64,000 nt of DNA, taken from positions 83,998-147,997 of the forward strand of contig DHQO01000025.1 in NCBI GenBank assembly GCA_002408125.1. The letters are read 5' to 3'. The stretch is from Hyphomonadaceae bacterium UBA5336 (GTDB lineage: Bacteria > Pseudomonadota > Alphaproteobacteria > Caulobacterales > Hyphomonadaceae). Both the position numbers and the translations under genes were made by a program. Under the pieces are notes generated by a model. It searched no databases, had not been told where the DNA came from, and saw only the letters and a list, made by a program, of their open reading frames with translations. This document shows, one piece after another, positions 8,802 to 16,753 of this stretch. Within the stretch, counting starts at the first letter, position 1; each line of letters begins with the position of its first letter.

Positions 8802-9266
8802 ATGACCCCCGATCTCGGACTGACAGATCAACAACGCGAAGACGCCGTCAAAACGCTGAAGGTTCTGCTCGGCGAAACCTATGCGCTGTATGTGAAGACG
8901 CACGGATACCACTGGAACGTGACCGGCCCGCGCTTCAACCAGCTGCACAACATGTTCGAAGGCCAGTATCGCGAGCTGTGGGAATCGCTCGACGAGATCG
9001 CCGAGCGCATCCGCCAGCTGGGCGCCTATGCGCCGGGGTCCACTGATGAGATGCTGGCCGAAGCCACCATCAAGCCGGACAATGGCGTGCCCGATGCCGA
9101 CTCAATGGTCGAAAACCTGGCGCGCGGCCACGAGGTGATCGCCAAGGCGGCCAAGATCGGGATGGAAGTGGCCGGTGAAGCCAATGATGAGGTGACAGCG
9201 GACCTGTTCGTCCAGCGGGCCGCCGCGGCCGAAAAGACCGCCTGGATGCTGCGCTCCAGCCTCTAG
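8802..9266 (+). CDS. dps: Dps-family DNA-protecting ferritin-like protein, 154 aa
   Basis: Forms a 12-subunit shell that oxidises and stores iron and binds DNA in starvation or peroxide stress. The ferroxidase ligands keep the canonical Dps spacing: His37 (in GYHWNVTGP), His49, Glu53 (Asp in the E. coli protein), Asp64 and Glu68. The start at 8802 fits the family's usual MxPxxGL beginning and has GGAG nine bases upstream; ATG 8787 and GTG 8772 would add a short unconserved tail. An OxyR-like half site lies upstream and a strong terminator follows at 9299. Confidence 0.93.
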   Translation: MTPDLGLTDQQREDAVKTLKVLLGETYALYVKTHGYHWNVTGPRFNQLHNMFEGQYRELWESLDEIAERIRQLGAYAPGSTDEMLAEATIKPDNGVPDADSMVENLARGHEVIAKAAKIGMEVAGEANDEVTADLFVQRAAAAEKTAWMLRSSL

Positions 9267-9298
9267 CCCATCCTGCCCGCAAGACTGATGAGAAAAGC

Positions 9299-9330
9299 CG
9301 CCCGGGAGCCGTCATGGTTTCCGGGCGTTT
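9299..9330 (+). terminator. Terminator of dps
   Basis: CGCCCGG (9299-9305) pairs with CCGGGCG (9321-9327), followed by TTTTC, about 30 bases after the dps stop codon. Confidence 0.75.
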
Positions 9331-9362
9331 TCATTGGGAACGCCCCCGCCTGATCCGGAAAC

Positions 9363-9475
9363 AAAAATAAGCCCGGCAGCCATGAGAGGCGCCGGGCTTC
9401 GAAAGTGGGTCCCTCTGGGGGAGGAAACGCCCAATCGGAGGATCGGGTAAGGCCGGGGACCACGGCTCTTGGTGA
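9363..9475 (-). ncRNA. Candidate small RNA with CCUCC loop and its own terminator
   Basis: Read on the minus strand, a closing stem (9455-9463 with 9405-9413) encloses a hairpin whose 6-bp stem CCCGAU/AUUGGG (9447-9442 with 9435-9430) displays the loop CCUCCG. A second pyrimidine tract CCUCCCCC follows (9424-9417). Then comes a strong rho-independent terminator with stem AAGCCCGGC (9399-9391 with 9377-9369) and TATTTTT. Exposed CCUCC loops are the hallmark of anti-Shine-Dalgarno small RNAs of alphaproteobacteria. A CTTGAG and CTATAT pair lies upstream near 9506-9483 but with short spacing (14). It could instead be the 3' end of the LysR transcript. The 5' end is approximate. Confidence 0.5.
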
Positions 9476-9552
9476 ACAAGATATAGTATCAGCCCTGCGA
9501 CTCAAGAGGTATCGGCTGAAAACTGCATGCGCAAACGCATGGCTGGCTTGCC

Positions 9553-10467
9553 TCACCGGGTGTCGGCGCGTTCAGTCTTGCGCAGGGCTTCGATCTCGGT
9601 CGTCAGGAAATCGCGGAACGAGGCGATCCGTTTCGACCGGCGCAGGTCGCTGGGATAGATGAAATAGAGGTCAAAGCCCGGCCCGGTATATTCCGGCAGG
9701 ATCTTCACCAGTTCCGGCACGGTGGCGGCCATATAGTCCGGCACGTCCGCGACGCCGAGCCCGGCCTGAACGGCGCGCAGCATGGCGAACACATTGTTCA
9801 CCTGGATCGAGACATCGCGCGGGGGCAGGTCGTCGCGGCCGACCTGGCGGGCGAAATTCATGATCCGCATCTGTGAGGGTGCGCCATCCTGGCGGAAGCC
9901 GATGATGCGGTGATTGTCGAGATCGTCCGGCGTCTGGGGCACACCGTGTTTTTCCAGATAGCCCGGCGCGGCATAGAGCGAGGTTTCCACCGATGCCAGC
10001 TTGCGCTGGATCAGGTCGGCCTTGTCGGCCGCCCACAGACGGATCGCGCATTCTGCCTCAAGTTTGAGCAGATCGTATTCGCGGTCGTCCAGGCGCAGGT
10101 CGAGGACCAGCTCGGGATAGGCCTCGGTGAAGGCGCGCAGGCGCGGCACCAGCCAGGTCGAGCCGAAGGCGACCGGCGCGGTCACGACAAGCTCGCCCTG
10201 GGGGGTGTCCTGCTGGTCCTTCAGCGCCGAGTTCGCCGCCGCCGCGGCCGCCGCCATGTGCGCGGTGGAGCGGTGCAGGGTATGGCCGGCATCGGTCAGC
10301 ACAAGGCCGCGCGCATGCCGCTGGAACAGCGACACGCCGAGATGTTCCTCCAGCGCGGCAATCTGGCGCGACACCGCAGATTGGGAGATTCCCAGGCGTT
10401 CGCCGGCGGCGGTCAGGCTGCCTGCTTCGGCAGCAGCATGAAAGGATTTGAGTTTGTCCCAGTCCAT
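9553..10467 (-). CDS. LysR-family transcriptional regulator, 304 aa
   Basis: Start taken at ATG 10467 because the protein then begins MDWDKLKSFHAAAEAGS, the usual LysR opening; an in-frame upstream extension would add 20 unconserved residues. The winged helix-turn-helix covers residues ~4-62 (AAGERLGISQSAVSRQIAALE), followed by the linker and a periplasmic-binding-like effector domain (APVAFGSTWLVPRLRAF). The effector is unknown. The gene is divergent from the M1 peptidase gene across about 130 bases, so LysR-type control of that operon is possible, by inference only. Confidence 0.9.
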   Translation of the reverse strand: MDWDKLKSFHAAAEAGSLTAAGERLGISQSAVSRQIAALEEHLGVSLFQRHARGLVLTDAGHTLHRSTAHMAAAAAAANSALKDQQDTPQGELVVTAPVAFGSTWLVPRLRAFTEAYPELVLDLRLDDREYDLLKLEAECAIRLWAADKADLIQRKLASVETSLYAAPGYLEKHGVPQTPDDLDNHRIIGFRQDGAPSQMRIMNFARQVGRDDLPPRDVSIQVNNVFAMLRAVQAGLGVADVPDYMAATVPELVKILPEYTGPGFDLYFIYPSDLRRSKRIASFRDFLTTEIEALRKTERADTR

Positions 10468-10595
10468 AATGGTCGTGTGTTTGCCGCGTGGGCTGCCGGA
10501 GAGCAAGCAGAATGCGCTGTTGTGCACCTTGACGCACAGAGTTTGCCTCTATCCATTACAGGCCGGTGAGAGAATTCGCATGGAAGGTGCTTAGA

Positions 10596-13091
10596 ATGGG
10601 TCAAACGGGACGCTGGGGGGTTTTATTCGCAGCGGCATTCACAATTGCCTTGACTGCCCAGGGACAGGGCATCGAACAGACAGTGGGTGATTTTCAGGAC
10701 AAGTTCCGTCAGCTTGACGAGGTCCTGCCAACGCCGAACACATACCGTACCGCCTCTGGCGAGCCCGGCTCGGCCTATTGGCAGCAGCGCGCGGACTATG
10801 ACATCGAGGTCTCCCTCGACGAGGAAAACAAGCGCGTTACCGGCTCGGCCGACATCACCTATCGCAACAATTCGCCCGAAACACTGCGCTATATCTGGCT
10901 GCAGCTCGACCAGAACCGTTTCCGCGCTGATTCGATCGGCAACACGACCTCCACATTCGGTGACATGTCCGGCGCCGGGCAGACCACAAGCACACCCGGC
11001 AGTGCCGGTGGCCCGCGCATCAGCCTGAATCAGCTGCGCCGCATGCATGCGATGGACGACAACGCGTTCGGCTATGACATCACCTCGGTGACCGATTCGC
11101 GCGGGCGCACGCTCGACACCACCATTGTCGGCACACTGATGCGCATCGATCTCGAACAGCCCCTGCGCCCGGGCGCGAGCTTCGGCTTCTCGATCGACTG
11201 GTCCTATACCATGATCGAGCAGCAGGCCGTCGGCGGGCGCGCCGGCTATGAGCACTTCCCCGATGATGAACGCGAAGGTGGCAACGAGATCTTCGAGGTC
11301 GCCCAGTGGTATCCACGCCTGGCGGTCTATTCCGACTATGAAGGCTGGCACAACAAGGAGTTCGTCGGCACCGGCGAATTCACCCTGGAATTCGGCGACT
11401 TCCATGTCGAGATCACCGTGCCCAACGATCATATCGTGGCGGCGACCGGCGAGCTGGTGAACCAGCGCAATGTGCTCAGCAGCGCGCAGATCAACCGCAT
11501 GAGCGAAGCGGCAGACGCCGACGCGCCGGTCTTTATCGTCACACCGGAAGAGGCGCTGGCAAATGAAAGCTCCAACCCGACAGGCACCAAGACCTGGGTG
11601 TTCGAGGCCGAGAATGTCCGCGATTTCGCCTGGGCCAGCTCGCGGAAATTCATCTGGGATGCCATGGGCCACCACCAGCCCGGCGCCGAGCATGAGACCG
11701 TGATGGCCATGTCCTTCTGGCCGAAGGAGGGCGGCGAGCTGTGGGAGAAGTACTCCACTGCCGTGGTCGCCCACACCATGGATGTCTATTCGCGCTTTTC
11801 CTTCGATTATCCCTATCCCACGGCCCAGTCGGTGAACGGCCCGGTTGGTGGGATGGAATATCCGATGATCACCTTCAACGGCCCGCGCACGACGCTGCAG
11901 GATGACGGCACGCGCACCTACACCATGTCGGAAAAGGTGTTCCTTGTCGGCGTGGTGATCCACGAGGTCGGCCACATCTATTTCCCGATGACGGTGAACT
12001 CCGATGAGCGCCAGTGGACTTGGATGGATGAAGGGCTGAACTCCTTCCTCGACTCCATCGCAGGCTATGAATGGGATCCGGACATGCCCTGGACCGGCGG
12101 CATCCCGCGCGATGTCACGGCCTATATGTCGAGCTCCAGCCAGGTGCCGATCATGACCAATTCCGAATCGGTCCTGCATCTCGGCCCCAACGCCTATTCC
12201 AAGCCCACCGCCGCGCTGCATATCCTGCGTGATACGATTATCGGGCGCGAGCGGTTCGACTTCGCCTTCCGCGAATATGCCCGCCGCTGGCAGTTCAAGC
12301 GCCCGACGCCGGCCGATTTCTTCCGCACCATGGAAGAGGCGTCCGGCACGGATCTCGACTGGTTCTGGCGCGGCTGGTTCTACACCACCGACCATGTGGA
12401 TATCTCGCTCGACAAGGTCTACCGCATGAGCATGGATACCGAGGACCCGGATATCGACTTCGAACGGGCCCGCCAGCAGGAAGCGGAGAAGCCCGCCCCG
12501 GTCGGCGTGCGCCTGAATGAGGAAGAGGGCATCCAGCCCTGGGTCGATCGCCACCCGGACGTCACCGACTTTTACGACGAGAACGACATCTTCACGGTGA
12601 CCAACAAGGAGCGCAATGCCTACCAGTCCTTCCTGGAAGGCCTGGACCCGTGGGAGCGCGAGACCTTCGAGCGCGCGGTGGAAGAAGACAAGGCCTATTA
12701 TGTCTTCGAGTTCTCCAACCATGGTGGGCTGGTGATGCCGATCATCCTGGGCCTGGAGTTCTCCGACGGCACCAGCGAAAAGGTCTACATCCCGGCTGAG
12801 ATCTGGCGCCGCAATCCGCGCAGCGTCCGCAAGCTCCTGGTCTTCGACCATGGCAAGGAGTTGGTGCAGGTGGTGGTCGATCCTGATTGGGAGACCGCCG
12901 ATACGGATGTGACGAACAATTCCTTCCCGCGCCAGATCATCCCGACCCGCGTTGAGGCCTATCGCAGCCAGCGTGGCAGCTCCTATACGCGTCGTGACAT
13001 CATGCACGACAGCACGACCGAGCTGGACACCGGCGATGAGGAAGATCCCGGCGAGGCTGGGGAAACCGAGGCGTCTGGCGACAGCGAATGA
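10596..13091 (+). CDS. M1-family zinc metallopeptidase, secreted, 831 aa
   Basis: A gluzincin aminopeptidase-type enzyme. The zinc site is complete: His456-Glu-x-x-His460 (HEVGH) and Glu479 eighteen residues on (WMDEGLN). The substrate motif reads GGMEYP in place of GAMEN, as in many bacterial M1 relatives. A signal peptide of about 26 residues is predicted after MGQTGRW, so it acts in the periplasm or outside. The start at 10596 has GGAAGGTG nine bases upstream; GTG 10566 is less likely. The C-terminal ~200 residues form a beta-rich domain and end in an acidic tail (GDEEDPGEAGE). Its stop overlaps the start of the DUF6702 gene. Confidence 0.9.
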   Translation: MGQTGRWGVLFAAAFTIALTAQGQGIEQTVGDFQDKFRQLDEVLPTPNTYRTASGEPGSAYWQQRADYDIEVSLDEENKRVTGSADITYRNNSPETLRYIWLQLDQNRFRADSIGNTTSTFGDMSGAGQTTSTPGSAGGPRISLNQLRRMHAMDDNAFGYDITSVTDSRGRTLDTTIVGTLMRIDLEQPLRPGASFGFSIDWSYTMIEQQAVGGRAGYEHFPDDEREGGNEIFEVAQWYPRLAVYSDYEGWHNKEFVGTGEFTLEFGDFHVEITVPNDHIVAATGELVNQRNVLSSAQINRMSEAADADAPVFIVTPEEALANESSNPTGTKTWVFEAENVRDFAWASSRKFIWDAMGHHQPGAEHETVMAMSFWPKEGGELWEKYSTAVVAHTMDVYSRFSFDYPYPTAQSVNGPVGGMEYPMITFNGPRTTLQDDGTRTYTMSEKVFLVGVVIHEVGHIYFPMTVNSDERQWTWMDEGLNSFLDSIAGYEWDPDMPWTGGIPRDVTAYMSSSSQVPIMTNSESVLHLGPNAYSKPTAALHILRDTIIGRERFDFAFREYARRWQFKRPTPADFFRTMEEASGTDLDWFWRGWFYTTDHVDISLDKVYRMSMDTEDPDIDFERARQQEAEKPAPVGVRLNEEEGIQPWVDRHPDVTDFYDENDIFTVTNKERNAYQSFLEGLDPWERETFERAVEEDKAYYVFEFSNHGGLVMPIILGLEFSDGTSEKVYIPAEIWRRNPRSVRKLLVFDHGKELVQVVVDPDWETADTDVTNNSFPRQIIPTRVEAYRSQRGSSYTRRDIMHDSTTELDTGDEEDPGEAGETEASGDSE

Positions 13092-13582
13092 TGTTCCGCG
13101 CCATCTTCCTGGCCGGTCTGGCCCTGATGATGGCATTCGGTGCGGCCGCGCATCCACAGCGCGTGGCCGTGGCCGACATCATCCTGAATGAGCGGACCGG
13201 CTATATCGAGGTCGCCCACCGCTTTTCCCTGCACGATGCCGAGCATGCCCTGATCGAGACCGGTAATGCCAATGCCGACCTGCTCGGCGATCCAGCGACC
13301 CAGGAAGCCTTCGCCAATTATGTCGCCCGCCATTTCGCGCTGGCGGGCGGGGATGGGGAGATGATCGAGCTTTCCCTGCTTGGCTGGGAAATCGATGACG
13401 GCGCCATCTGGGTCTATGAGCAGGCACCGCTGGAAGGCCCGATGGAGCGTCTGACCGTCAGCCATGATGCCCTGCGCGAGATCTGGCCGGACCAGCAGAC
13501 GCTGGTCTCGATCTATCAGGGCTCGGCGCGAAAATCGCTGCTCTTCCGGGGCCGGGACGGCGCCAAGACGGTCGGGTTCTGA
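13088..13582 (+). CDS. DUF6702-family exported protein, 164 aa
   Basis: A signal peptide (residues 1-21, ending GAAA before HPQRV) is followed by the family's pattern: HP at the mature N-terminus, strands with EVAHRFSLHDAEHAL, a WEIDDGAIWVYEQ segment, and a short C-terminal strand ending KTVGF. DUF6702 genes are typically the next gene after an M1 metallopeptidase. Here the ATG overlaps the peptidase stop by four bases (ATGA), so the two are translationally coupled and probably act together in the envelope. Biochemical role unknown. Confidence 0.75.
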   Translation: MMFRAIFLAGLALMMAFGAAAHPQRVAVADIILNERTGYIEVAHRFSLHDAEHALIETGNANADLLGDPATQEAFANYVARHFALAGGDGEMIELSLLGWEIDDGAIWVYEQAPLEGPMERLTVSHDALREIWPDQQTLVSIYQGSARKSLLFRGRDGAKTVGF

Positions 13583-13597
13583 GGGCGGGCGAAAAGC

Positions 13598-14215
13598 CTA
13601 CTGGCTGACCCAGATGATCCGCGCGATCCACAGGATCTCGCCCGGCTCCAGCGACAGGGGCGGGAATTCCGGGTTCAGCGAGAGCAGTTCCACGCGCCGC
13701 TCGGTGCGCCGGCCCAGCTCCTTGGCCATGACCTCGCCGCCAGCGGTCTTCACCACAACCCGGTCGCCGCGCCGCACCGGGCCGCCGGGCGCGACCACGA
13801 GCCGGTCGCCGGGGCGGTAGGTCGGCTGCATGCTGTTGCCGGACACTTCCAGCGCATAGACCGGCTCATCGCCAAGACCGGGAAAACGCACCTGGTCCCA
13901 GCCCTCGCCGACCGGGAAACCGGCATCGTCGAAATAGCCCTCACGCCCGGCCTCGGCAAAGCCGAGCAGGGGGGCAGCCGGCCCGCGATGGCCTTCGACA
14001 AGACTGGCAAAATCCCCGAAACTGGCCTGCACCGCATCGAGGACGGCGGCAACGCTTTCGGTCGACGGCCAGCGCGGGCGGCCATCCTTGTTGAATCGCT
14101 TGGAAGGATTGAAAGCTGTGGGGTCCAGGCCAGCGAGGCGCGCAAGGCCTGATGGGGTCAGGGCGTTTTGCTCCGCCAGACCGTCGATTCCACGCCAGAT
14201 ATCCTGATGACGCAT
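13598..14215 (-). CDS. S24/LexA-like autoproteolytic HTH regulator, 205 aa
   Basis: The N-terminal helix-turn-helix (residues ~5-65, with SGLARLAGLDPTAFNPSKR) is joined to a C-terminal S24 peptidase domain. The catalytic pair is intact: Ser128 in SGNSMQPTYRPGD and Lys165 in VMAKELGR. A possible Ala-Gly cleavage point lies at residues 89-90 (FAEAGREG). Such proteins repress genes until self-cleavage or ligand binding. The start at 14215 (MRHQDIW) has GGAAG about ten bases upstream; longer starts at 14251 or TTG 14275 are possible. Repeated TAGG half sites upstream suggest autoregulation. Not LexA itself: it lacks LexA's typical HTH sequence. Confidence 0.82.
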   Translation of the reverse strand: MRHQDIWRGIDGLAEQNALTPSGLARLAGLDPTAFNPSKRFNKDGRPRWPSTESVAAVLDAVQASFGDFASLVEGHRGPAAPLLGFAEAGREGYFDDAGFPVGEGWDQVRFPGLGDEPVYALEVSGNSMQPTYRPGDRLVVAPGGPVRRGDRVVVKTAGGEVMAKELGRRTERRVELLSLNPEFPPLSLEPGEILWIARIIWVSQ

Positions 14216-14249
14216 GGCCAGGTCACTTCCGACATCGTTTTCCATGGCC

Positions 14250-14298
14250 ATATTCTCGGAGTATAGGAATATCAACGCATCTTAGGATGTAATACCTA
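14250..14298. promoter_or_regulatory. Candidate operator of the S24 regulator
   Basis: Three TAGG half sites, TAGGAAT (14264-14270), TAGGATG (14283-14289) and inverted TAGGTAT (complement of 14292-14298), plus an inverted repeat ATATTC/GAATAT (14250-14255 and 14267-14272). The cluster lies between the divergent S24 regulator and pyrD genes, so both could be affected. Confidence 0.4.
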
Positions 14299-14394
14299 CA
14301 GTTTCGCTCTTGGCGGGAAAATCTTCAAGATATTCTGGTACATTTCTGTGATTTGGTGCAGGACGCGCCATAAATTTCCTGTCAGGTTTCCCTC

Positions 14395-15405
14395 ATGCAG
14401 CTTGTTGATCTTGCCACATCGCTGGTGCGCAACCTTGAGCCTGAAACGGCTCACCGGGCTACGATTCAGGCGATGAAAAGAGGCCTTGGCGTGCCTGCTC
14501 AACGCCCGCCTGGGGCCGATACGCACAAGGTCAAACTCCCCGTTTCGGGACTGGAGCTGCCCAATCCAATCGGCCTCGCAGCGGGGTTCGACAAGAATGC
14601 CGAGGCCTTCTCGGCCATGCTCGGTTTCGGATTCGGATTTGTCGAGTGCGGGACGGTGACGCCCCAGCCTCAGCCGGGCAATCCCACCCCGCGCCTCTTT
14701 CGCCTCAACGAGGACCGGGCGGTCATCAACCGGATGGGCTTCAACAATGAGGGCCTTGAGGGCTTTGTCGATCGCCTCTCGGCGCGCGAACAGGGCGAGG
14801 GCAAGGTCGGCGCGAATGTCGGAGCGAACAAGACCTCGGAGGATTTCGTCGCCGACTATATCACCGGCATGAAAGCCGTCTGGCGCTATGCCGACTATAT
14901 CACGCTGAACATCTCCTCGCCGAACACGCCAGGCCTGCGCGACCTGCAGGGCAAGAGCGCGCTGGAAGACCTGCTCGGGCGCTGTGGCGAGGCTGGCAAG
15001 GCGCTGGCCTCGGCCCACGGTTTCCTGCCGGTCTTCCTGAAAGTCGCGCCGGACCTGAAGGACGTGCAGATCGCCGATATTGCGGCGGCGGCGAAAGCTG
15101 CGCCATACCTCCACGGGCTGATCATCTCCAACACCACGCTCGCCCGGCCTGTCACCCTGCGCAGCCCGCACAAGGGCGAGACGGGCGGGCTTTCCGGCAC
15201 GCCGCTGATGGAGCCGTCGACCCGGGTGCTCGCGGCCTTCAAGGGTGAGATTGGCGACAGTCTCGACCTGATCGGTGCCGGCGGCGTCGCGAGCGTGGAG
15301 GATGTCTGGGCAAAACTGGCGGCTGGCGCGCAGGCCGTGCAGCTCTACAGCGCGCTGGTATTCGAGGGGCCCGGGTTGATCGCTAGGATCCTGGCGGAGC
15401 TGTAA
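14395..15405 (+). CDS. pyrD: Dihydroorotate dehydrogenase (quinone), class 2, 336 aa
   Basis: Oxidises dihydroorotate to orotate in pyrimidine synthesis, passing electrons to membrane quinone. Class 2 features are visible: an amphipathic N-terminal helix (residues 1-30), GLAAGFDKNAEAF, FGFVECGTVTPQPQPGNP, NRMGFNNEG, and the active-site serine in LNISSPNTPGLR. The FMN phosphate loop GAGGVASVEDVWAK is near the C-terminus. Full length. Its last 23 bases overlap the end of the oppositely oriented MATE gene. Confidence 0.96.
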   Translation: MQLVDLATSLVRNLEPETAHRATIQAMKRGLGVPAQRPPGADTHKVKLPVSGLELPNPIGLAAGFDKNAEAFSAMLGFGFGFVECGTVTPQPQPGNPTPRLFRLNEDRAVINRMGFNNEGLEGFVDRLSAREQGEGKVGANVGANKTSEDFVADYITGMKAVWRYADYITLNISSPNTPGLRDLQGKSALEDLLGRCGEAGKALASAHGFLPVFLKVAPDLKDVQIADIAAAAKAAPYLHGLIISNTTLARPVTLRSPHKGETGGLSGTPLMEPSTRVLAAFKGEIGDSLDLIGAGGVASVEDVWAKLAAGAQAVQLYSALVFEGPGLIARILAEL

Positions 15406-16702
15406 GCGAGCGCATCCGCGCCATCAGCTGTGGCCAGAACAGCATCAGCGCGCCTGCCCTGAAGGCATATTGCAACAGGAAGGCCGCCCAAACGCCGTGA
15501 TTTCCAAAGCGAGGCGCGAGGATCATGTCGGTGGCCAGATAGGCGAGCATGGCCAGTACGGCGGCATTGCGCAGCGCCGGGCCCTGCGTCGTGCCGAGAA
15601 AGATCCCGTCGAGCTGCCAGGCGATGACACCGACCAGCGGAACCGCCGCACACCAGGGCAGATAGGTCATCGCCGCCTCGCGCGCGGCCGGATCGGCAAT
15701 GAAGGTCTCGATCACCCAAGCTCCGCCGAGCCAGAAAGCCAGCGCGAAACCGATGGAGGAGACCACGGCAAGCTCGCCGGTGATGCGGATGGCGCGCATG
15801 AGGCCGGCCCGGTCGCGCGCGCCATAGGCTGCGCCGGCTTCCTTCTCGGCGGCGAAGGCGAAGGCATCGAGCACGAAGGCCGAGACCGCAATGAACTGCA
15901 AGAGCACTTCATTGCCCGCCAGCACGGCGGTGCCCTGCCGCGCGCCGGAATTCACGAACCAGGCAAAGGAGAAGAGCAGCGCCAGCGTGCGGATCAGGAT
16001 ATTGGAATTGGCATCGAAGAGGGCAATGAGCTGGGCGCGGTCCATGAGGCGGTGACTGGTGCCCAGCCCGTCGCGCACGGCCCAGAGCCCGAACAAGAGT
16101 GCCGTCCATTCGGCAATGGCCGTGCCTGCGCCGATGCCCGCCGGCCCCCAGTCGAGCACAGCCACGAAGCTGGCATCCAGCACCGCGTTCACGCCGTTCA
16201 TCACCACCTGGAAGGCGAGCAGGGCGCGGGTCCGCCCGGTCCCGATCAGCCAGCCGGTGACGACGAAGCCAATGAGGGCGGCCGGCGCGCCCCAGATCCG
16301 GGCAAAGAAATAGGATGATACGCCGGCTTCCACATCGGCTTCGGCCTGGAACAGGAAGAGCGCGAGGCGCACCACCAGCGGGCTGAGCAGCAGGATGATC
16401 AGGCCGAGCCCGCCTGCCAGGACCATGGCGCGCTTCAGGATGGCGCGCGACTGGGCCGTGTCATCGGCGCCCTCAGCCTGGGCGGTCATGCCGGTGGTCG
16501 CCATGCGCAGGAAGCCAGCGCTCCAGTAGAGGAAATTGAAGGTCACCGCCGCCACGCCCACGGCGGCGAGGTCTGTCGCCGTGCCGAACCGGCCCATCAC
16601 GGCGGTGTCGACGATCCCGGTCGTGGCCGTCGCCATCTGGGCGAGCACGATCGGCCAGGCAAGCGCCAGCGTCCGTGTGCGGGAGAGAGGGGATGTCGAC
16701 AT
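15383..16702 (-). CDS. MATE-family efflux transporter, 439 aa
   Basis: Inner-membrane cation-coupled exporter. About twelve hydrophobic helices in two homologous bundles are predicted over 439 residues, the usual MATE length. Recognisable signatures include LAWPIVLAQMATATTGIVDTA at the first helix, GIGAGTAIAEW in the middle, and AWQLDGIFLGTTQGPALRN in the second half, as in the DinF/NorM branch. The substrate cannot be told from sequence. The 3' end overlaps pyrD tail to tail by 23 bases. It is transcribed alone. The short gap 16703-16753 holds nothing I can identify. Confidence 0.92.
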   Translation of the reverse strand: MSTSPLSRTRTLALAWPIVLAQMATATTGIVDTAVMGRFGTATDLAAVGVAAVTFNFLYWSAGFLRMATTGMTAQAEGADDTAQSRAILKRAMVLAGGLGLIILLLSPLVVRLALFLFQAEADVEAGVSSYFFARIWGAPAALIGFVVTGWLIGTGRTRALLAFQVVMNGVNAVLDASFVAVLDWGPAGIGAGTAIAEWTALLFGLWAVRDGLGTSHRLMDRAQLIALFDANSNILIRTLALLFSFAWFVNSGARQGTAVLAGNEVLLQFIAVSAFVLDAFAFAAEKEAGAAYGARDRAGLMRAIRITGELAVVSSIGFALAFWLGGAWVIETFIADPAAREAAMTYLPWCAAVPLVGVIAWQLDGIFLGTTQGPALRNAAVLAMLAYLATDMILAPRFGNHGVWAAFLLQYAFRAGALMLFWPQLMARMRSLTAPPGS

Positions 16703-16753
16703 CGCCGCGCCGGCTTACTCCGTTTGGCGCGGCAGGGAAATCAGCTTGTCGGT

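Noticed and set aside
10623..13157. Very long antisense open frame (844 codons) opposite the M1 peptidase
   Set aside because: Antisense frames are commonly open in GC-rich coding DNA. The peptidase on the plus strand has a complete catalytic site and signal peptide.
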